DNA of 48,520 nt from an uncultured Pyrinomonadaceae bacterium (GCA_902805935.1 CADCUR010000105.1:1-48520); one strand, 5' to 3'; positions 37,032 to 46,069 are shown, counted from the stretch's first letter. Notes: generated from the letters alone by a model not told the origin. Program-made: numbers and translations.

Positions 37032-37946
37032 ATGAACTATGACGTAATCATTATCGGCGGTGGCGCGGCGGGGCTTTCGGCAGCTTTATGGTGCGCCGAG
37101 TTAAAGTTAAAAACGCTGCTTCTCGAGCGCGGCGCGGAACTCGGCGGACAACTGCTGCGCGTTTATAATCCGATAAAAAATCATCTCGGAATTGAAACTG
37201 AAAACGGACGCGAAATGCGCGATGTCTTTCTCCGGCAGCTCGAAAACTATGCGTTCACCGTTCGTCTGCGATCGGAAATCGAACAAATTGATTTGAGCGA
37301 TAAATCGGTAATACTTGCCGGCGGCGAAACTTTCCGCGCCCGCGCGATAATCATTGCTACCGGCGTGCGGCGCAGAAAACTCGATGTTGAAGGCGAAGGA
37401 AAATTCCAGGGAAAAGGCATAATCGAATCTGGCACGCGCGATGCGGATTCGGTAAAAAACAAAAACGTCTGCGTCGTCGGCGGCGGCGACGCGGCGTTGG
37501 AGAACGCACTGATTTTGTCGGAAACCGCCCGGCGCGTAACGCTCGTTCACCGGCGAAACGATTTTCGCGCCCGCGACGAATTCGTCGCGCGAGTGAAAAA
37601 AAATCCGAAAGTTGAAATTTTCAACGAGACGGTTGTGCGGGGAATTTTCGGCGACCAAAGAGTCGAAACAATTGAACTCGAAAATTTAAAGACCCGAAGG
37701 AAAATCGAGAAAAACGTCGAAGCAATTTTAATTCGCATCGGTGTCGAGCCGAACACCGATTTCTTCGGCGAAAAGCCGGATTTGGATGAGCGCGGTTATA
37801 TCAAAATCACTCAAAACTGCGAAACGAATATTGAAACGGTTTACGCCGTCGGCGACGCGGCGAATCCGATTGCGCCGACCGTCAGCAGCGCCGTCGGAAT
37901 GGGCGCGACCGCCGCGAAAGCGATCTTCGCCCGGTTGAATTCTTAA
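37032..37946 (+). CDS. thioredoxin-reductase-like flavoprotein without the CxxC pair
   Basis: This 304-residue protein has two dinucleotide-binding motifs, FAD-binding GGGAAGLSAALWC at residue 9 and NAD(P)H-binding VVGGGDAALENAL near residue 152, and the C-terminal YAVGDAANPI motif of the thioredoxin reductase family. Where thioredoxin reductases have CAxC there is ESGTRDAD (about 138-145), so it cannot reduce thioredoxin by the usual disulfide. It is more likely a ferredoxin/flavodoxin-NADP reductase-like or other small-molecule oxidoreductase. It is monocistronic, with gaagacttcgg hairpin-like sequence just upstream, and convergent with the phosphatase gene. Confidence 0.85.
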   Translation: MNYDVIIIGGGAAGLSAALWCAELKLKTLLLERGAELGGQLLRVYNPIKNHLGIETENGREMRDVFLRQLENYAFTVRLRSEIEQIDLSDKSVILAGGETFRARAIIIATGVRRRKLDVEGEGKFQGKGIIESGTRDADSVKNKNVCVVGGGDAALENALILSETARRVTLVHRRNDFRARDEFVARVKKNPKVEIFNETVVRGIFGDQRVETIELENLKTRRKIEKNVEAILIRIGVEPNTDFFGEKPDLDERGYIKITQNCETNIETVYAVGDAANPIAPTVSSAVGMGATAAKAIFARLNS

Positions 37947-37950
37947 AAGT

Positions 37951-38607
37951 TTAACGAGCCGCGAAAGCGTCTTCGCCCGTCGTTTGCCGCAGATGACGCG
38001 TGTCGTTAAAGGCGTGAACGCGGATGTTATAGCGTCCGCGAATTTCAAAACGATTGATGCCGCAGTTTGACGTAACGAGCCACGGCGTCGTTCGCGTCTG
38101 GCGGTTAATCGCGCCGAGCAGGTAAAGAGTCAGAAAACAAATCGCGCCGGTGTGCGAGAAAATCACGACGTTTTCTCCCTGATGAGCGCGGAGAACTTCG
38201 TGCAGTTCACGAGTCGCGCGCCTCAGAAGCTGACGGTAACTCTCGCCGTCGGTGATCACATGGTGAATGTCGCGGTTGACGAGCGCGTAATAATCCTTCG
38301 GGTGCGCCGCCTTTGATTCGTCAAACGTCAAACCTTCGAGAACGCCGACTTTTCTCTCTCGAAAAGCGGGCGTGGCGATAATCGGCAAATCCGTCATTTT
38401 GGCGAGCGGCGCGGCGGTCTGCACGGCGCGAAGCAAATCGCTCGAATAGATGGCGTGAACTTTTTCTTTTGTTAAAGCGCGGGCGGTCATCTCTGCTTGC
38501 CGCTGTCCGAGCGCCGAGAGAGGCGTCGGCGAATGCCCGCCGAAACGTCCTTCGGCATTGCCGTCGGATTGTCCGTGTCTGACTAAAAAAAGGCGCGTAA
38601 CGGGCAT
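37951..38607 (-). CDS. histidine phosphatase family protein
   Basis: This 218-residue protein has the RHG motif LFLVRHGQSDGN at its start with the phospho-accepting His, the second-shell Arg in SSDLLRAVQTA, Glu in REKVGVLEGL (read as FRERKVGVLEG) and the second catalytic His in VIFSHTGAICF. It belongs to the phosphoglycerate-mutase-like superfamily; likely a phosphatase with unknown substrate (sugar phosphates, alpha-ribazole phosphate and others are possible). It follows prfA on the minus strand by 68 bases, and the gap is filled by a word repeat that ends three bases before its ATG. The alpha-ribazole phosphatase option is notable given the B12 genes nearby, but is not supported by position. 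Confidence 0.83.
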   Translation of the reverse strand: MPVTRLFLVRHGQSDGNAEGRFGGHSPTPLSALGQRQAEMTARALTKEKVHAIYSSDLLRAVQTAAPLAKMTDLPIIATPAFRERKVGVLEGLTFDESKAAHPKDYYALVNRDIHHVITDGESYRQLLRRATRELHEVLRAHQGENVVIFSHTGAICFLTLYLLGAINRQTRTTPWLVTSNCGINRFEIRGRYNIRVHAFNDTRHLRQTTGEDAFAAR

Positions 38608-38611
38608 TCTT

Positions 38612-38669
38612 CGATTTGGGATTGCGGATTTCGCCGCGAGCGATTTGAAATCTCAAATTGAAATCTCAA
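38612..38669. repeat. word-repeat element between prfA and the phosphatase gene
   Basis: The 19-base string gatttgggattgcggattt at 38613-38631 is followed by gcgatttgaaatctc-type words whose two outer ends (38640-38648 and 38665-38673) are inverted copies. The same 19-base string recurs exactly at 46937-46955. On the minus strand the element ends just before the ATG at 38607. Confidence 0.65.
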
Positions 38670-38675
38670 ATCGCT

Positions 38676-39755
38676 TTAAGCGGCAACGGTTTCGGCTTTT
38701 AACTTTTCGGTTTGGTAATGCGTCACGAGCGCTTCGACAAAATCGTCCAACGCGCCTTCCATCACCAAATCGAGCTGGTGAACCGTCAGCCCGATGCGAT
38801 GGTCGGTAACGCGGTTTTCCTTGAAATTATAAGTGCGGATTTTCTCGCTTCGGTCGCCGCTACCGACTTGCGATTTTCGCTCGCTTGCCTGCGCTTCGTG
38901 TTGTTTTTGCTCTTCCATTTCCTGAACGCGCGCCCGCAAAATTCGCATCGCTTTTTCGCGGTTTTTGATTTGCGATTTTTCGTCCTGCATCGAAATGACC
39001 ACGCCGGTCGGCAGATGCGTCAAACGCACGGCGGAATACGTCGTGTTGACCGATTGACCGCCCGGACCCGACGAGCAGAAATAATCAATCCGCAGATCCT
39101 TCTGGTCAATTTTAACGTCAACTTCTTCGGCTTCGGGCAGCACGGCGACGGTAATCGCCGACGTGTGAATGCGTCCGGCGGTTTCGGTTTGCGGCACGCG
39201 CTGAACGCGGTGAACGCCCGATTCATACCGCATTTTTGAATAAACCTTGTCGCCCTCAATCATCGCAAACGCTTCTTTGAGACCGCCGACGCCGGTGTCC
39301 GCCACGTCCATAATTTCCATCTTCCAGCCTTGCCGCTCGGCGTAACGCGCATACATTCGTAAAATCTCGGCGGCAAATAAAGTCGCTTCGTCGCCGCCGG
39401 TTCCGGCGCGGATTTCCAAAATGACATTCTTCTCGTCGTTCGGGTCTTTCGGCAAAAGCAGAAACTTTAACTCCTCGTCGGCACGCGCCAGATTCGTTTC
39501 GAGTTCAGCGATTTCCGACTGCGCCATCTCGCGCATTTCCTCGTCATCGCCCGCTGCGTCGAGCAGCTCTTTAGCGCCCGCCAGTTCTTCGTTCATCCGT
39601 TTGACATCGCGGTATTTTACGACGATTTCCTCTAAAGAACGATGCTGTTTCATCGTTTTGGCATACGCCTTCATATCCGACATAATTTCGGGCGAGGAAA
39701 TCTGCGCGGTCAGTTCTTCGTAGTTTTTTTCGATTTGTTCGAGTTTTTGCAACAT
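38676..39755 (-). CDS. prfA: peptide chain release factor 1
   Basis: This 359-residue class I release factor carries the GGQ motif in [14 protein letters not shown] and the codon-recognition tripeptide in the form PQT ([16 protein letters not shown]), the RF1 position where Escherichia coli has PAT and RF2 has SPF. It should therefore read UAA and UAG. It catalyses release of the finished chain at the ribosome; the GGQ glutamine is normally methylated by PrmC, whose gene is not adjacent. The [11 protein letters not shown] start at 39755 is preferred to the start four residues earlier. It lies downstream of rpmE with a hairpin between. Confidence 0.95.
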   Translation of the reverse strand: MLQKLEQIEKNYEELTAQISSPEIMSDMKAYAKTMKQHRSLEEIVVKYRDVKRMNEELAGAKELLDAAGDDEEMREMAQSEIAELETNLARADEELKFLLLPKDPNDEKNVILEIRAGTGGDEATLFAAEILRMYARYAERQGWKMEIMDVADTGVGGLKEAFAMIEGDKVYSKMRYESGVHRVQRVPQTETAGRIHTSAITVAVLPEAEEVDVKIDQKDLRIDYFCSSGPGGQSVNTTYSAVRLTHLPTGVVISMQDEKSQIKNREKAMRILRARVQEMEEQKQHEAQASERKSQVGSGDRSEKIRTYNFKENRVTDHRIGLTVHQLDLVMEGALDDFVEALVTHYQTEKLKAETVAA

Positions 39756-39769
39756 AAAATTCAACAAAA

Positions 39770-39855
39770 ATAACGCCGACTCTTTTTAGCCTTTCGCATC
39801 GGGCGCAAAAAATTTACACCAAGAGCGAACGGCGCGCGAAAGGCGTCGGCGTTAT
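39770..39855 (-). terminator. long hairpin between rpmE and prfA
   Basis: The continuous arm 39836-39855 pairs with 39770-39780 and 39789-39797, a 20-bp stem with an 8-nt bulge. On the minus strand it is followed by a T-rich run. It may fully or partly terminate rpmE transcripts before prfA. Confidence 0.65.
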
Positions 39856-39894
39856 ATTTTAATCGGCTAATACTGATGACTTAACGTAATCAAT

Positions 39895-40119
39895 TTATTT
39901 TTCGGCTTGTGCCGCCGCGCCGCCGCGGGCGTAGCGTTTGTTAAAGCGGTCAACGCGTCCGGCGGTATCAACTAATTTTTGTTTGCCGGTAAAAAACGGG
40001 TGACATTCCGAGCAGATTTCGATGCTCAAATCCTTGCCAGTCGAGCGAGTTTGAAAACTGTTGCCGCAGGCGCAGGTAACGGTTATATCTTGATAATTCG
40101 GATGAATTTCAGGTTTCAT
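39895..40119 (-). CDS. rpmE: 50S ribosomal protein L31
   Basis: This 74-residue protein begins MKPEIHPNY and carries the zinc-binding cysteines C-x-C (residues 16 and 18) and C-x2-C (residues 36 and 39 region, [11 protein letters not shown]), with the family end RVDRFNKRY. It is therefore the zinc-containing form of L31, a large-subunit protein at the central protuberance. An aggaga ribosome binding site precedes the ATG. rpmE followed by prfA is a common bacterial arrangement. The last residues are a short Ala-rich extension. Confidence 0.96.
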   Translation of the reverse strand: MKPEIHPNYQDITVTCACGNSFQTRSTGKDLSIEICSECHPFFTGKQKLVDTAGRVDRFNKRYARGGAAAQAEK

Positions 40120-40209
40120 TTTTTAAATGGTCTCCTATGATTTTTATTTGACTTAGAATTTCGCGCCCAAAACGCAATCAGTAATAATAAGTGTCTTTCA
40201 GATGAAAAA

Positions 40210-41379
40210 TCAAGTCAAAAGGTTTTCCAGCCGCTGATGCCGGATGCCGTAAAACTCTTTTATTGATTTTATTTGCCCGTCTAATTTCTCGGCGTCAGTT
40301 TCTTTCTCGTGTCTGGTGCCGACAATCATATTGTTTTTCGGCGTGTGTTCGGTCGAGATGAATTCAAAAAGTTTCGTCGCATAACCGCTGCGTTCCAGAA
40401 GCAAAGAACGCAGACCGTCGGTGACGGTTTCAGCTTCGCGTTCGAGCATTACGCCGTGCTTTAAGATTCCGCTTAAAAATTCGGGCGCGCGCATTTGCGG
40501 ACGAATTTCCTGATGACAGCACGGCGCGACGACGATTAAGTCCGCCTTTGCCTGAATGCCTTTGAAAATCGCGTCGTCGGTCGCCGTGTTGCAGGCGTGC
40601 AGCGCGATTAAAACGTCAACGTCTTCGAGCGCGTAATCGCCGATCCAGCCGTGGACGAATCGTAAGTTTTCAAACTCTGACGCCTTGGCAATGTCGTTAT
40701 CAATCGAGACGAGTTCGGCTTTCGTGTCAACGCCGGTGATTTTCACGTTGATGCCGCGCGTGTTCGCAAAATAATCGTAAGCGGCGAACGTCAGGTAGCC
40801 TTTGCCCGAACCCATATCAACGATTTTGAGTTCGCGGCGTTTGGCGAGCGGCGATTTATCAACCAGACTGCCGAGCGTTTCGACGAATTTATTTATCTGC
40901 CGCCATTTGTCCTGCTGCTTGTCGCGGATTTCGCCGCGGTCGGTCGTGATGCCGAGCGCTTTTAGATAAAAACTGTTCGGGTTAACGAGCGTTTGTTTAT
41001 CGCGGTCGTGCGCGATTTCCGGTTTCGTCTTAAAAGTCGGTTTGGCGACGTTCAGCCGCGATTTGCCTCGTTTTCCGATGTCGAGCTGAAAATCATTTTC
41101 GAGCGTGAACAAATGACCGCTGAAAAAATCCGCGCCGAGAAATTCTCGGATTTTAGCGACGCCTTCTGCGTAATCGAAATTCTTTGCCGTATCGCGCGTG
41201 TCCTGCCGGAACAAGAAGAAAAGCCGCACGCCGCGCCTTGTTTCGACCAATCGAACTAATAATTTTTGCAAATGCGCGTCGCTTCCGCGATAATTGCCCA
41301 AAGTCATTTTGACAAAAGTTTCCTCCTGCAAACTGCGGGCGAATTCGCTGACGAATTTTTCGATATTTTCGGTTGCCAT
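40210..41379 (-). CDS. SAM-dependent methyltransferase (Methyltransf_32-like)
   Basis: This 389-residue protein has a distinct N-terminal domain (about 1-165) and a Rossmann methyltransferase domain with motif I IVDMGSGKGYLTFAAYDYF near residue 190, an acidic VDTKAELVSID segment after it, and LIALHACNTATDD and VVAPCCHQEI further on. The APCCHQEIR stretch is characteristic of a family whose eukaryotic members include METTL25-type proteins; substrate unknown, possibly RNA or protein. The ATG at 41379 is chosen over a longer open frame that reads into the word repeat at 41394-41498. It is divergent from the DinB-like gene. Confidence 0.8.
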   Translation of the reverse strand: MATENIEKFVSEFARSLQEETFVKMTLGNYRGSDAHLQKLLVRLVETRRGVRLFFLFRQDTRDTAKNFDYAEGVAKIREFLGADFFSGHLFTLENDFQLDIGKRGKSRLNVAKPTFKTKPEIAHDRDKQTLVNPNSFYLKALGITTDRGEIRDKQQDKWRQINKFVETLGSLVDKSPLAKRRELKIVDMGSGKGYLTFAAYDYFANTRGINVKITGVDTKAELVSIDNDIAKASEFENLRFVHGWIGDYALEDVDVLIALHACNTATDDAIFKGIQAKADLIVVAPCCHQEIRPQMRAPEFLSGILKHGVMLEREAETVTDGLRSLLLERSGYATKLFEFISTEHTPKNNMIVGTRHEKETDAEKLDGQIKSIKEFYGIRHQRLENLLT

Positions 41380-41393
41380 AGAATTTAAGAACA

Positions 41394-41498
41394 TTTTAAC
41401 GCAAAGGCGTCGCCGACGCAGAGGCGCAAAGGAAAACAAAACGCTTTTTAAAGACTTTGAGTTTTTGCGCCTTTGCGCCTTTGCGTTAAAATATTTGC
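41394..41498. repeat. word-repeat inverted element between the methyltransferase and DinB-like genes
   Basis: The left side is ttttaacgcaaaggcg followed by gacgcagaggcgcaaagg words (41394-41432); the right side is gcgcctttgcgcctttgcg ending gttaaaat (41467-41492). The ends are inverted copies. The element lies between divergent starts, with its right end ten bases or so before the ATG at 41508. Confidence 0.75.
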
Positions 41499-41507
41499 AA
41501 ACAAACG

Positions 41508-41972
41508 ATGGATATGATTAAAAAAGAAGATTTTCTGAAAGACGTTTTACTCATTTTACGTGAAACTTTTGAAGGTTCGCCTGAAGGCGAAGGCAGCGCG
41601 TATCTCGACCGAGGCGCGGGCGTTTTCACAACGCTCGACGCGCTTTCGGCAGAACAGGTTTCGCGCCAAATTAACGGGACCACGATTGCCGCGCACACCG
41701 AACATTTTAAGTTTTATCTCGACCGTCTGTGCGAGTTTATCCGAGGCAGAACCGAAGCGGTCAACTGGGAGCAAAGCTGGTTAATCGAGGAAGTGAACGA
41801 CGCCGAATGGAACGCTCTGCGCGGCGTAGTTCGTAAAGCCTATGAAAATGTTTTGCGGACGTTCGCCGAAGTCGAGACATGGGACGGCAGCAACATCGGC
41901 GACGCGGTGGCGATTATCGCGCACACCGCATATCATTTAGGCGCGATACGACAGTTGGCGAAAAACGTCTAA
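41508..41972 (+). CDS. DinB-like four-helix-bundle protein
   Basis: This 154-residue protein looks like a DinB/YfiT-type four-helix bundle: histidines occur in [14 protein letters not shown] (about 63-76) and in [15 protein letters not shown] near the C-terminus, positions that bind a metal in the family. Members act as thiol-dependent transferases or have unknown roles; the specific reaction is not clear. It is adjacent to a VOC-fold gene 16 bases downstream on the same strand, so both are probably co-transcribed. No clear ribosome binding site is visible; the word-repeat arm occupies the upstream region. Confidence 0.75.
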   Translation: MDMIKKEDFLKDVLLILRETFEGSPEGEGSAYLDRGAGVFTTLDALSAEQVSRQINGTTIAAHTEHFKFYLDRLCEFIRGRTEAVNWEQSWLIEEVNDAEWNALRGVVRKAYENVLRTFAEVETWDGSNIGDAVAIIAHTAYHLGAIRQLAKNV

Positions 41973-41988
41973 AAAGAATTTAAAATTT

Positions 41989-42405
41989 ATGAACAACTTA
42001 TTTCATTTAGCTTTTCCGGTGAAGGATTTGGAAGAATCCCGAAAATTTTACGGCGGGGTTTTAGGCTGTCAAGAAGGCAGAAGTTCCAATGAATGGATTG
42101 ATTTCAATCTTTTCGGGCATCAAATCGTCGCGCATCTCGCGCCTGAAGCCGCCGGCGTGCGGCACGAAAACGAAGTAGACGCCGATCACGTTCCCGTCCC
42201 GCATTTCGGCATCGTTCTGGAGATGGAAAATTTCAAAGCCTTCGCCCAACGGCTGCAAATCAAAGGCGTGGAGTTCATCATCGAACCGAAGATTCGTTTT
42301 GCGGGCGAGCCGGGCGAGCAGGCGACGATGTTTTTTCTCGACCCAAGCGGCAACGCGCTCGAATTTAAAGGCTTCGCGGATTTTTCACAGGTCTTTGCCA
42401 AATAA
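41989..42405 (+). CDS. VOC-fold (glyoxalase/dioxygenase-like) protein
   Basis: This 138-residue protein has the paired beta-alpha-beta-beta-beta units of the vicinal oxygen chelate fold: [22 protein letters not shown] at the start, [18 protein letters not shown] in the second half and [15 protein letters not shown] at the end. His6, His65 (PHFGI region) and the Glu of LEFKGF are candidate metal ligands. The second unit is typical of the glyoxalase/bleomycin-resistance/dioxygenase superfamily; substrate unknown. It lies between the DinB-like gene and a polysaccharide deacetylase, four bases before the latter's ATG. Confidence 0.82.
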   Translation: MNNLFHLAFPVKDLEESRKFYGGVLGCQEGRSSNEWIDFNLFGHQIVAHLAPEAAGVRHENEVDADHVPVPHFGIVLEMENFKAFAQRLQIKGVEFIIEPKIRFAGEPGEQATMFFLDPSGNALEFKGFADFSQVFAK

Positions 42406-42409
42406 TTTT

Positions 42410-43363
42410 ATGAAAATTAATTTAATTGGTTTGCTATTTCTCGCCTTTTGTTTAGCGTTTTCCGTTCAAGCACAAAATAAAACGCAGCGATTCATTGCTA
42501 TTACGATTGACGATTTGCCCGTCGTTTCGACGCGCGGAGATTTAAAGACGCGCCGGGAAATTACTAAAAAACTGCTCGCGCACATCACCAAAGCGAAAGT
42601 TCCCGCCGTCGGTTTCGTCAACGAAAACAAACTTTACGCAGGCGATAAACCGGATGAAGCGCAAATTGACTTGCTGCATAGTTGGCTTAATGCGGATTTG
42701 GAACTTGGCAACCATACATTTTCGCACCGCAGTCTGAACAACATCGAACTCGCCGATTACGAAAACGACATCACGCGCGGCGAAGTCATCACGAAAAAAC
42801 TGATGCGGGCGAAAGGAAAAACTCTGCGCTTTTTTCGCCACCCGTATTTGCAAACGGGTTTGAGTTTGGAAGTCAAAGACGGATTGAACAAGTTTTTGCT
42901 CGCAAATGGCTATACCATCGCGCCGGTCACAATTGATAACGCCGACTGGATTTTTGCCCGCGCATATGACAACGCTTTTGATAAAAACGATAAAAATTTG
43001 ATGAAGCGTATCGGCGCGGCATACTTGCCTTATCTTGAAAGCAAAATGGATTACTGGGAACGGCAATCGTTCAAATTGTTCAACCGCGAGATCAAACAAA
43101 TCCTGCTGCTTCACGCAAACTTCATCAACTCTGATTACTTTGACGATATTGCGAAAATGCTTGAAAAGCGCGGTTACAAATTTATAACTTTGGAAGAGGC
43201 ACTGAAGGATGAGTCTTACAAACTGCCGGACACTTTTAATAAACGCGCCGGAATTTCGTGGCTCCATCGCTGGGCTTTGGCGAAAGGCAGGGAAACGATT
43301 TTGCCTGATGAACCGAAAACGCCGGATTTTGTGATGAAAGCGGCTGGCGTTGAGTCGGAATAA
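42410..43363 (+). CDS. secreted polysaccharide deacetylase family protein
   Basis: This 317-residue protein has a signal peptide (about 1-21, ending VQAQ) and a NodB-homology domain: ITIDDLPVV carries the catalytic base and metal Asp, GNHTFSHRSL the two metal histidines, and FFRHPYLQTG the substrate-binding arginine-proline segment. It should remove N- or O-acetyl groups from an envelope glycan, acting in the periplasm. The open frame runs 111 bases further upstream only as an overlap with the VOC gene. The stop codon is directly followed by the ATG of the next gene, implying tight translational coupling. Confidence 0.85.
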   Translation: MKINLIGLLFLAFCLAFSVQAQNKTQRFIAITIDDLPVVSTRGDLKTRREITKKLLAHITKAKVPAVGFVNENKLYAGDKPDEAQIDLLHSWLNADLELGNHTFSHRSLNNIELADYENDITRGEVITKKLMRAKGKTLRFFRHPYLQTGLSLEVKDGLNKFLLANGYTIAPVTIDNADWIFARAYDNAFDKNDKNLMKRIGAAYLPYLESKMDYWERQSFKLFNREIKQILLLHANFINSDYFDDIAKMLEKRGYKFITLEEALKDESYKLPDTFNKRAGISWLHRWALAKGRETILPDEPKTPDFVMKAAGVESE

Positions 43364-44536
43364 ATGAGAAAAACGGAAATCATCATCATCGGCGGCGGCG
43401 TAATCGGCGCGAGCGTCGCGTATCATCTGACAGAGCGCGGCGCAAAGGATGTTTTGATTTTGGAGAGAGAAAATCAGCACGGGTTGGGTTCGACCGGCAA
43501 AGCGACGGGCGGCGTGCGCGCTCAATTTGAAACCGACATCAATATCAAAATGTCGCTTTATTCGCTCGACTTTTTCCGCGAATGCGATTTCGATTGCGGA
43601 TATGAGCCGCGCGGCTATTTGTTTTTTGCGACCGACCGAAAGCAATTCGATTATTTGCGGAGAAACGTCGAAAAGCAGAAATCGCTCGGCGTAAAAGCCG
43701 TCGAGATTATTGACACGAAGGCGATTTCCGAAATCGTCGTTGGATTGAACTGCGAAGATATTACGGGCGGAAGTTTCGGCGCGAATGACGGTTTTATCAA
43801 TCCGCTCGCGTTAATGCACGGATTTGCAGAAAAAGCGACGGCGAACGGCGCGAAAATTCAAACGGAAACGCAAGTTACGACAATCGAAACGCGCGGCGGA
43901 AAAATCGTCGGCGTTGAAACCGACAAAGGAAAAATCGAAGCGGAAAAAGTCGTTTTATGTTCGGGCGCGTGGGCGAGAGGTTTAGCGAAAACGGCGGGCG
44001 TTGATTTGCCGGTCGAGCCGCAAAAGCGTCAAATCGTATGGGCGAAAAGCGCAAAACCTTTACCCGCGAATCTGCCGATGGTAATTGATTTGGGCAGCGG
44101 CTTCCATTTCCGACCCGCCACGGATTTCGTCAATCCGTCAGCCGACGACACGGACGTTCTTTTCGCATATCCCGACGCAAACGAAAAGCCCTCATTCGAC
44201 ACAAATTTCGACGAATCTTTTATTCCGAAAGTTTACGAGCAGGCGAGACATCGCGCGCCGTTTTTAGCCGAAACGACAATCGTTAGAGAAAAATGCCGCG
44301 CCGGACTTTATGAAAACACGCCCGACCATCACGCGATTATCGGCGGCTGCGCTCGTGTTGAAAATTTATATTTTTGCAGCGGTTTTAGCGGACACGGCGT
44401 AATGCATTCGCCCGCTGCGGGCAGGGCGATGGCGGAAATCGTTCTCGACGGCGCAGCGAGTTTTTTAGACGTTTCGTGTTTGAGTTTGGAAAGATTTGCG
44501 ACCGGCAAATTGCTGCACGAAGCGGCTTTTATTTAG
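43364..44536 (+). CDS. FAD-dependent oxidoreductase (DAO family)
   Basis: This 390-residue flavoprotein starts with the FAD-binding motif IIIIGGGVIGASVAYHLTERG and continues with the DAO-family stretch GSTGKATGGVRAQFE, typical of sarcosine oxidase beta/glycine oxidase-like enzymes. The C-terminal NLYFCSGFSGHGVMHSP is the conserved flavin-site end motif. It should oxidise an amino acid or N-methyl amino acid; substrate unknown. It follows the deacetylase with no spacing. No tetrahydrofolate-binding partner is adjacent. A word-repeat element follows its stop. Confidence 0.88.
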   Translation: MRKTEIIIIGGGVIGASVAYHLTERGAKDVLILERENQHGLGSTGKATGGVRAQFETDINIKMSLYSLDFFRECDFDCGYEPRGYLFFATDRKQFDYLRRNVEKQKSLGVKAVEIIDTKAISEIVVGLNCEDITGGSFGANDGFINPLALMHGFAEKATANGAKIQTETQVTTIETRGGKIVGVETDKGKIEAEKVVLCSGAWARGLAKTAGVDLPVEPQKRQIVWAKSAKPLPANLPMVIDLGSGFHFRPATDFVNPSADDTDVLFAYPDANEKPSFDTNFDESFIPKVYEQARHRAPFLAETTIVREKCRAGLYENTPDHHAIIGGCARVENLYFCSGFSGHGVMHSPAAGRAMAEIVLDGAASFLDVSCLSLERFATGKLLHEAAFI

Positions 44537-44543
44537 AAGATTT

Positions 44544-44656
44544 TTTAACGCAAAGACGCAAAAAGGCACAGAGACGTAGAGGAAAAGCAAAATAAAATAA
44601 CTTTGCGAAATTTATTTGCCTCAAAAATGTTTGCGCCTCTGCGTCACCAGCGTTAA
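44544..44656. repeat. word-repeat inverted element upstream of the HDAC-like gene
   Basis: The left side (44546-44582) reads taacgcaaagacgcaaaaag then gacgtagagg words, and the right side (44618-44656) reads cctc...gcgcctctgcgtc...agcgttaaa, their imperfect inverse. The family of words matches the element at 41394-41498. The right side ends about ten bases before the ATG at 44666. Confidence 0.7.
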
Positions 44657-44665
44657 AGTTTTTTT

Positions 44666-45610
44666 ATGAAAACAGCACTAATCCATCATCCGGTTTACCA
44701 AAAACACGATACCGGCTTCGGTCATCCCGAAACGCCGCGCCGTTACGAAGTCGTGATGAACGCGCTGCGAAACGATAAAAAGTTGTGGGAAAGTTTAATC
44801 GAAATCAAGCCCGAACAGGCTTCCAGAGGTTTGATTCAAGCCGCGCATACGAAAGAACATTTCAAGCGCGTCGAAGGCGCGTTTGAAAACGGTTTGGAGC
44901 GGCTCGATGCCGATACGATTGTTTCCCTAAACTCATTTGACGCGGCAATGTTGGGCGCGGGCGGCGCGTGCCGCGCGGTTGACGTGGTGATGAGCGGGGA
45001 AGCGAAAAACGCTTTCGTGGCGGTGCGTCCGCCCGGACATCACGCGACCGCCGAACACGCGATGGGATTTTGTTTGTTTAATAACGTCGCCGTCGCCGCG
45101 CGTTACGCGCAGAATAAATATAAGGAAATCGAGCGCGTTGCAATCGTTGACTGGGACGTACATCACGGCAACGGGACGCAGGGAATTTTCTATGACGACC
45201 CGACGGTTTTTTTCTTTTCGCAGCATCAATATCCGTGGTATCCGGGCAGCGGCGCGCGCGGCGAAACCGGTTTCGGACGCGGCAAAGATTTTACGCTCAA
45301 CATACCGACCAAAGCCAGAACTCCGGCGAACGAACACAAGCGAATGTTTGAAAACGCGCTCGGCGATATTCGCCGCCACTTTCAGCCGGATTTGATTTTT
45401 ATCTCCGCCGGTTTCGACGCGCACGAAGCCGACCCGCTCGGACAATTGAAGCTGCTCGACGCGGATTTCGTCGAAATGACAAAAACGGTTAAACAGTGGG
45501 CGAACGAGGTTTGCGCGGGCAGAATCGTCTCGTGTCTCGAAGGCGGTTATAATCTCGAAACGCTGGGCGAGACGGTAAAAAATCACGTCGTGCAGTTGAG
45601 CGCGGATTAA
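44666..45610 (+). CDS. histone-deacetylase-family (acetoin utilization/acetylpolyamine type) hydrolase
   Basis: This 314-residue protein has all the zinc-hydrolase residues of the HDAC fold: the tandem histidines H125-H126 in RPPGHHA, zinc ligands D162-x-D164 region and H166 in VDWDVHHGNG, and D251 in SAGFDAHEADPLG, plus the end motif CLEGGYN. Bacterial members deacetylate acetylpolyamines, proteins or other acyl amides. With a deoxyhypusine-synthase-like polyamine gene at 592-1722, an acetylpolyamine substrate is attractive but only inference. It stands alone, downstream of a word-repeat hairpin, and has no clear ribosome binding site. Confidence 0.9.
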   Translation: MKTALIHHPVYQKHDTGFGHPETPRRYEVVMNALRNDKKLWESLIEIKPEQASRGLIQAAHTKEHFKRVEGAFENGLERLDADTIVSLNSFDAAMLGAGGACRAVDVVMSGEAKNAFVAVRPPGHHATAEHAMGFCLFNNVAVAARYAQNKYKEIERVAIVDWDVHHGNGTQGIFYDDPTVFFFSQHQYPWYPGSGARGETGFGRGKDFTLNIPTKARTPANEHKRMFENALGDIRRHFQPDLIFISAGFDAHEADPLGQLKLLDADFVEMTKTVKQWANEVCAGRIVSCLEGGYNLETLGETVKNHVVQLSAD

Positions 45611-45694
45611 TAAAACTTTCGGTTATAAATTTCATTGATTTGTGATACACTTCTCGCCAAAGAATACGCCGCCAGAACAGGAGAAAAAACAACA

Positions 45695-45976
45695 ATGCCA
45701 GATTTGGAAATGTCGTGCATGCAGTGTAAAGACGTTTTTCTTTACACGGAAAAGGAACAGGGAATTTTTTATCAGCGGAATATGATGCCGCCGCAGCGAT
45801 GTCCGAAATGCCGCTCGAAAAAAGCGGCGGCGAGCGCGAACGCTCCCGCGCGATTTGATATTGTCTGCGACCACTGCGGCAAACACGACCACGTGCCTTT
45901 CCAGCCGAAAGTCGGACGCTCGGTTTTGTGCAAAGACTGTCATCAGGCAAATAAATCGCGCGTTCGCTTCGCTTAA
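45695..45976 (+). CDS. small zinc-ribbon protein
   Basis: This 93-residue protein has four CxxC pairs: CMQC, CPKC, CDHC and CKDC. They form two zinc ribbons (about 7-45 and 58-85). The second, with HVPFQPKVGRSVLCKDCH, matches a common bacterial zinc-binding domain. Role unknown; nucleic-acid or protein binding is plausible. The ATG at 45695 has an acaggag ribosome binding site; the open frame upstream has no such support. It is followed by a word-repeat element and the enoyl-CoA hydratase-like gene. Confidence 0.8.
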   Translation: MPDLEMSCMQCKDVFLYTEKEQGIFYQRNMMPPQRCPKCRSKKAAASANAPARFDIVCDHCGKHDHVPFQPKVGRSVLCKDCHQANKSRVRFA

Positions 45977-46064
45977 AGGTGAAAAAGTGAAAAGGTGAAA
46001 AAGTTTTGTTGACAGATATTCAGTCTGCTTTTTCACTTTTCTCCTTTCCCCCTTTTTCCCTTTG
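45975..46064. repeat. word-repeat inverted element upstream of the enoyl-CoA hydratase-like gene
   Basis: The left side repeats aaaggtgaaaaagtg words (45975-46003) and the right side repeats their inverse (ctttttcacttttctcc, 46028-46063). It begins at the stop codon of the zinc-ribbon gene and ends five bases before the next ATG. The words are the same type as in the element at 19948-20041. Confidence 0.7.
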
Positions 46065-46069
46065 AAAAT

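Noticed and set aside
42542-43645. Long minus-strand open frame opposite the deacetylase and FAD oxidoreductase genes
   Set aside because: It overlaps two clearly real plus-strand genes and has no family pattern, so it is a shadow frame.
44666-45610. True eukaryote-like histone deacetylase
   Set aside because: The protein is of the bacterial acetoin-utilization/acetylpolyamine type by its motifs and length; histones are not implied.
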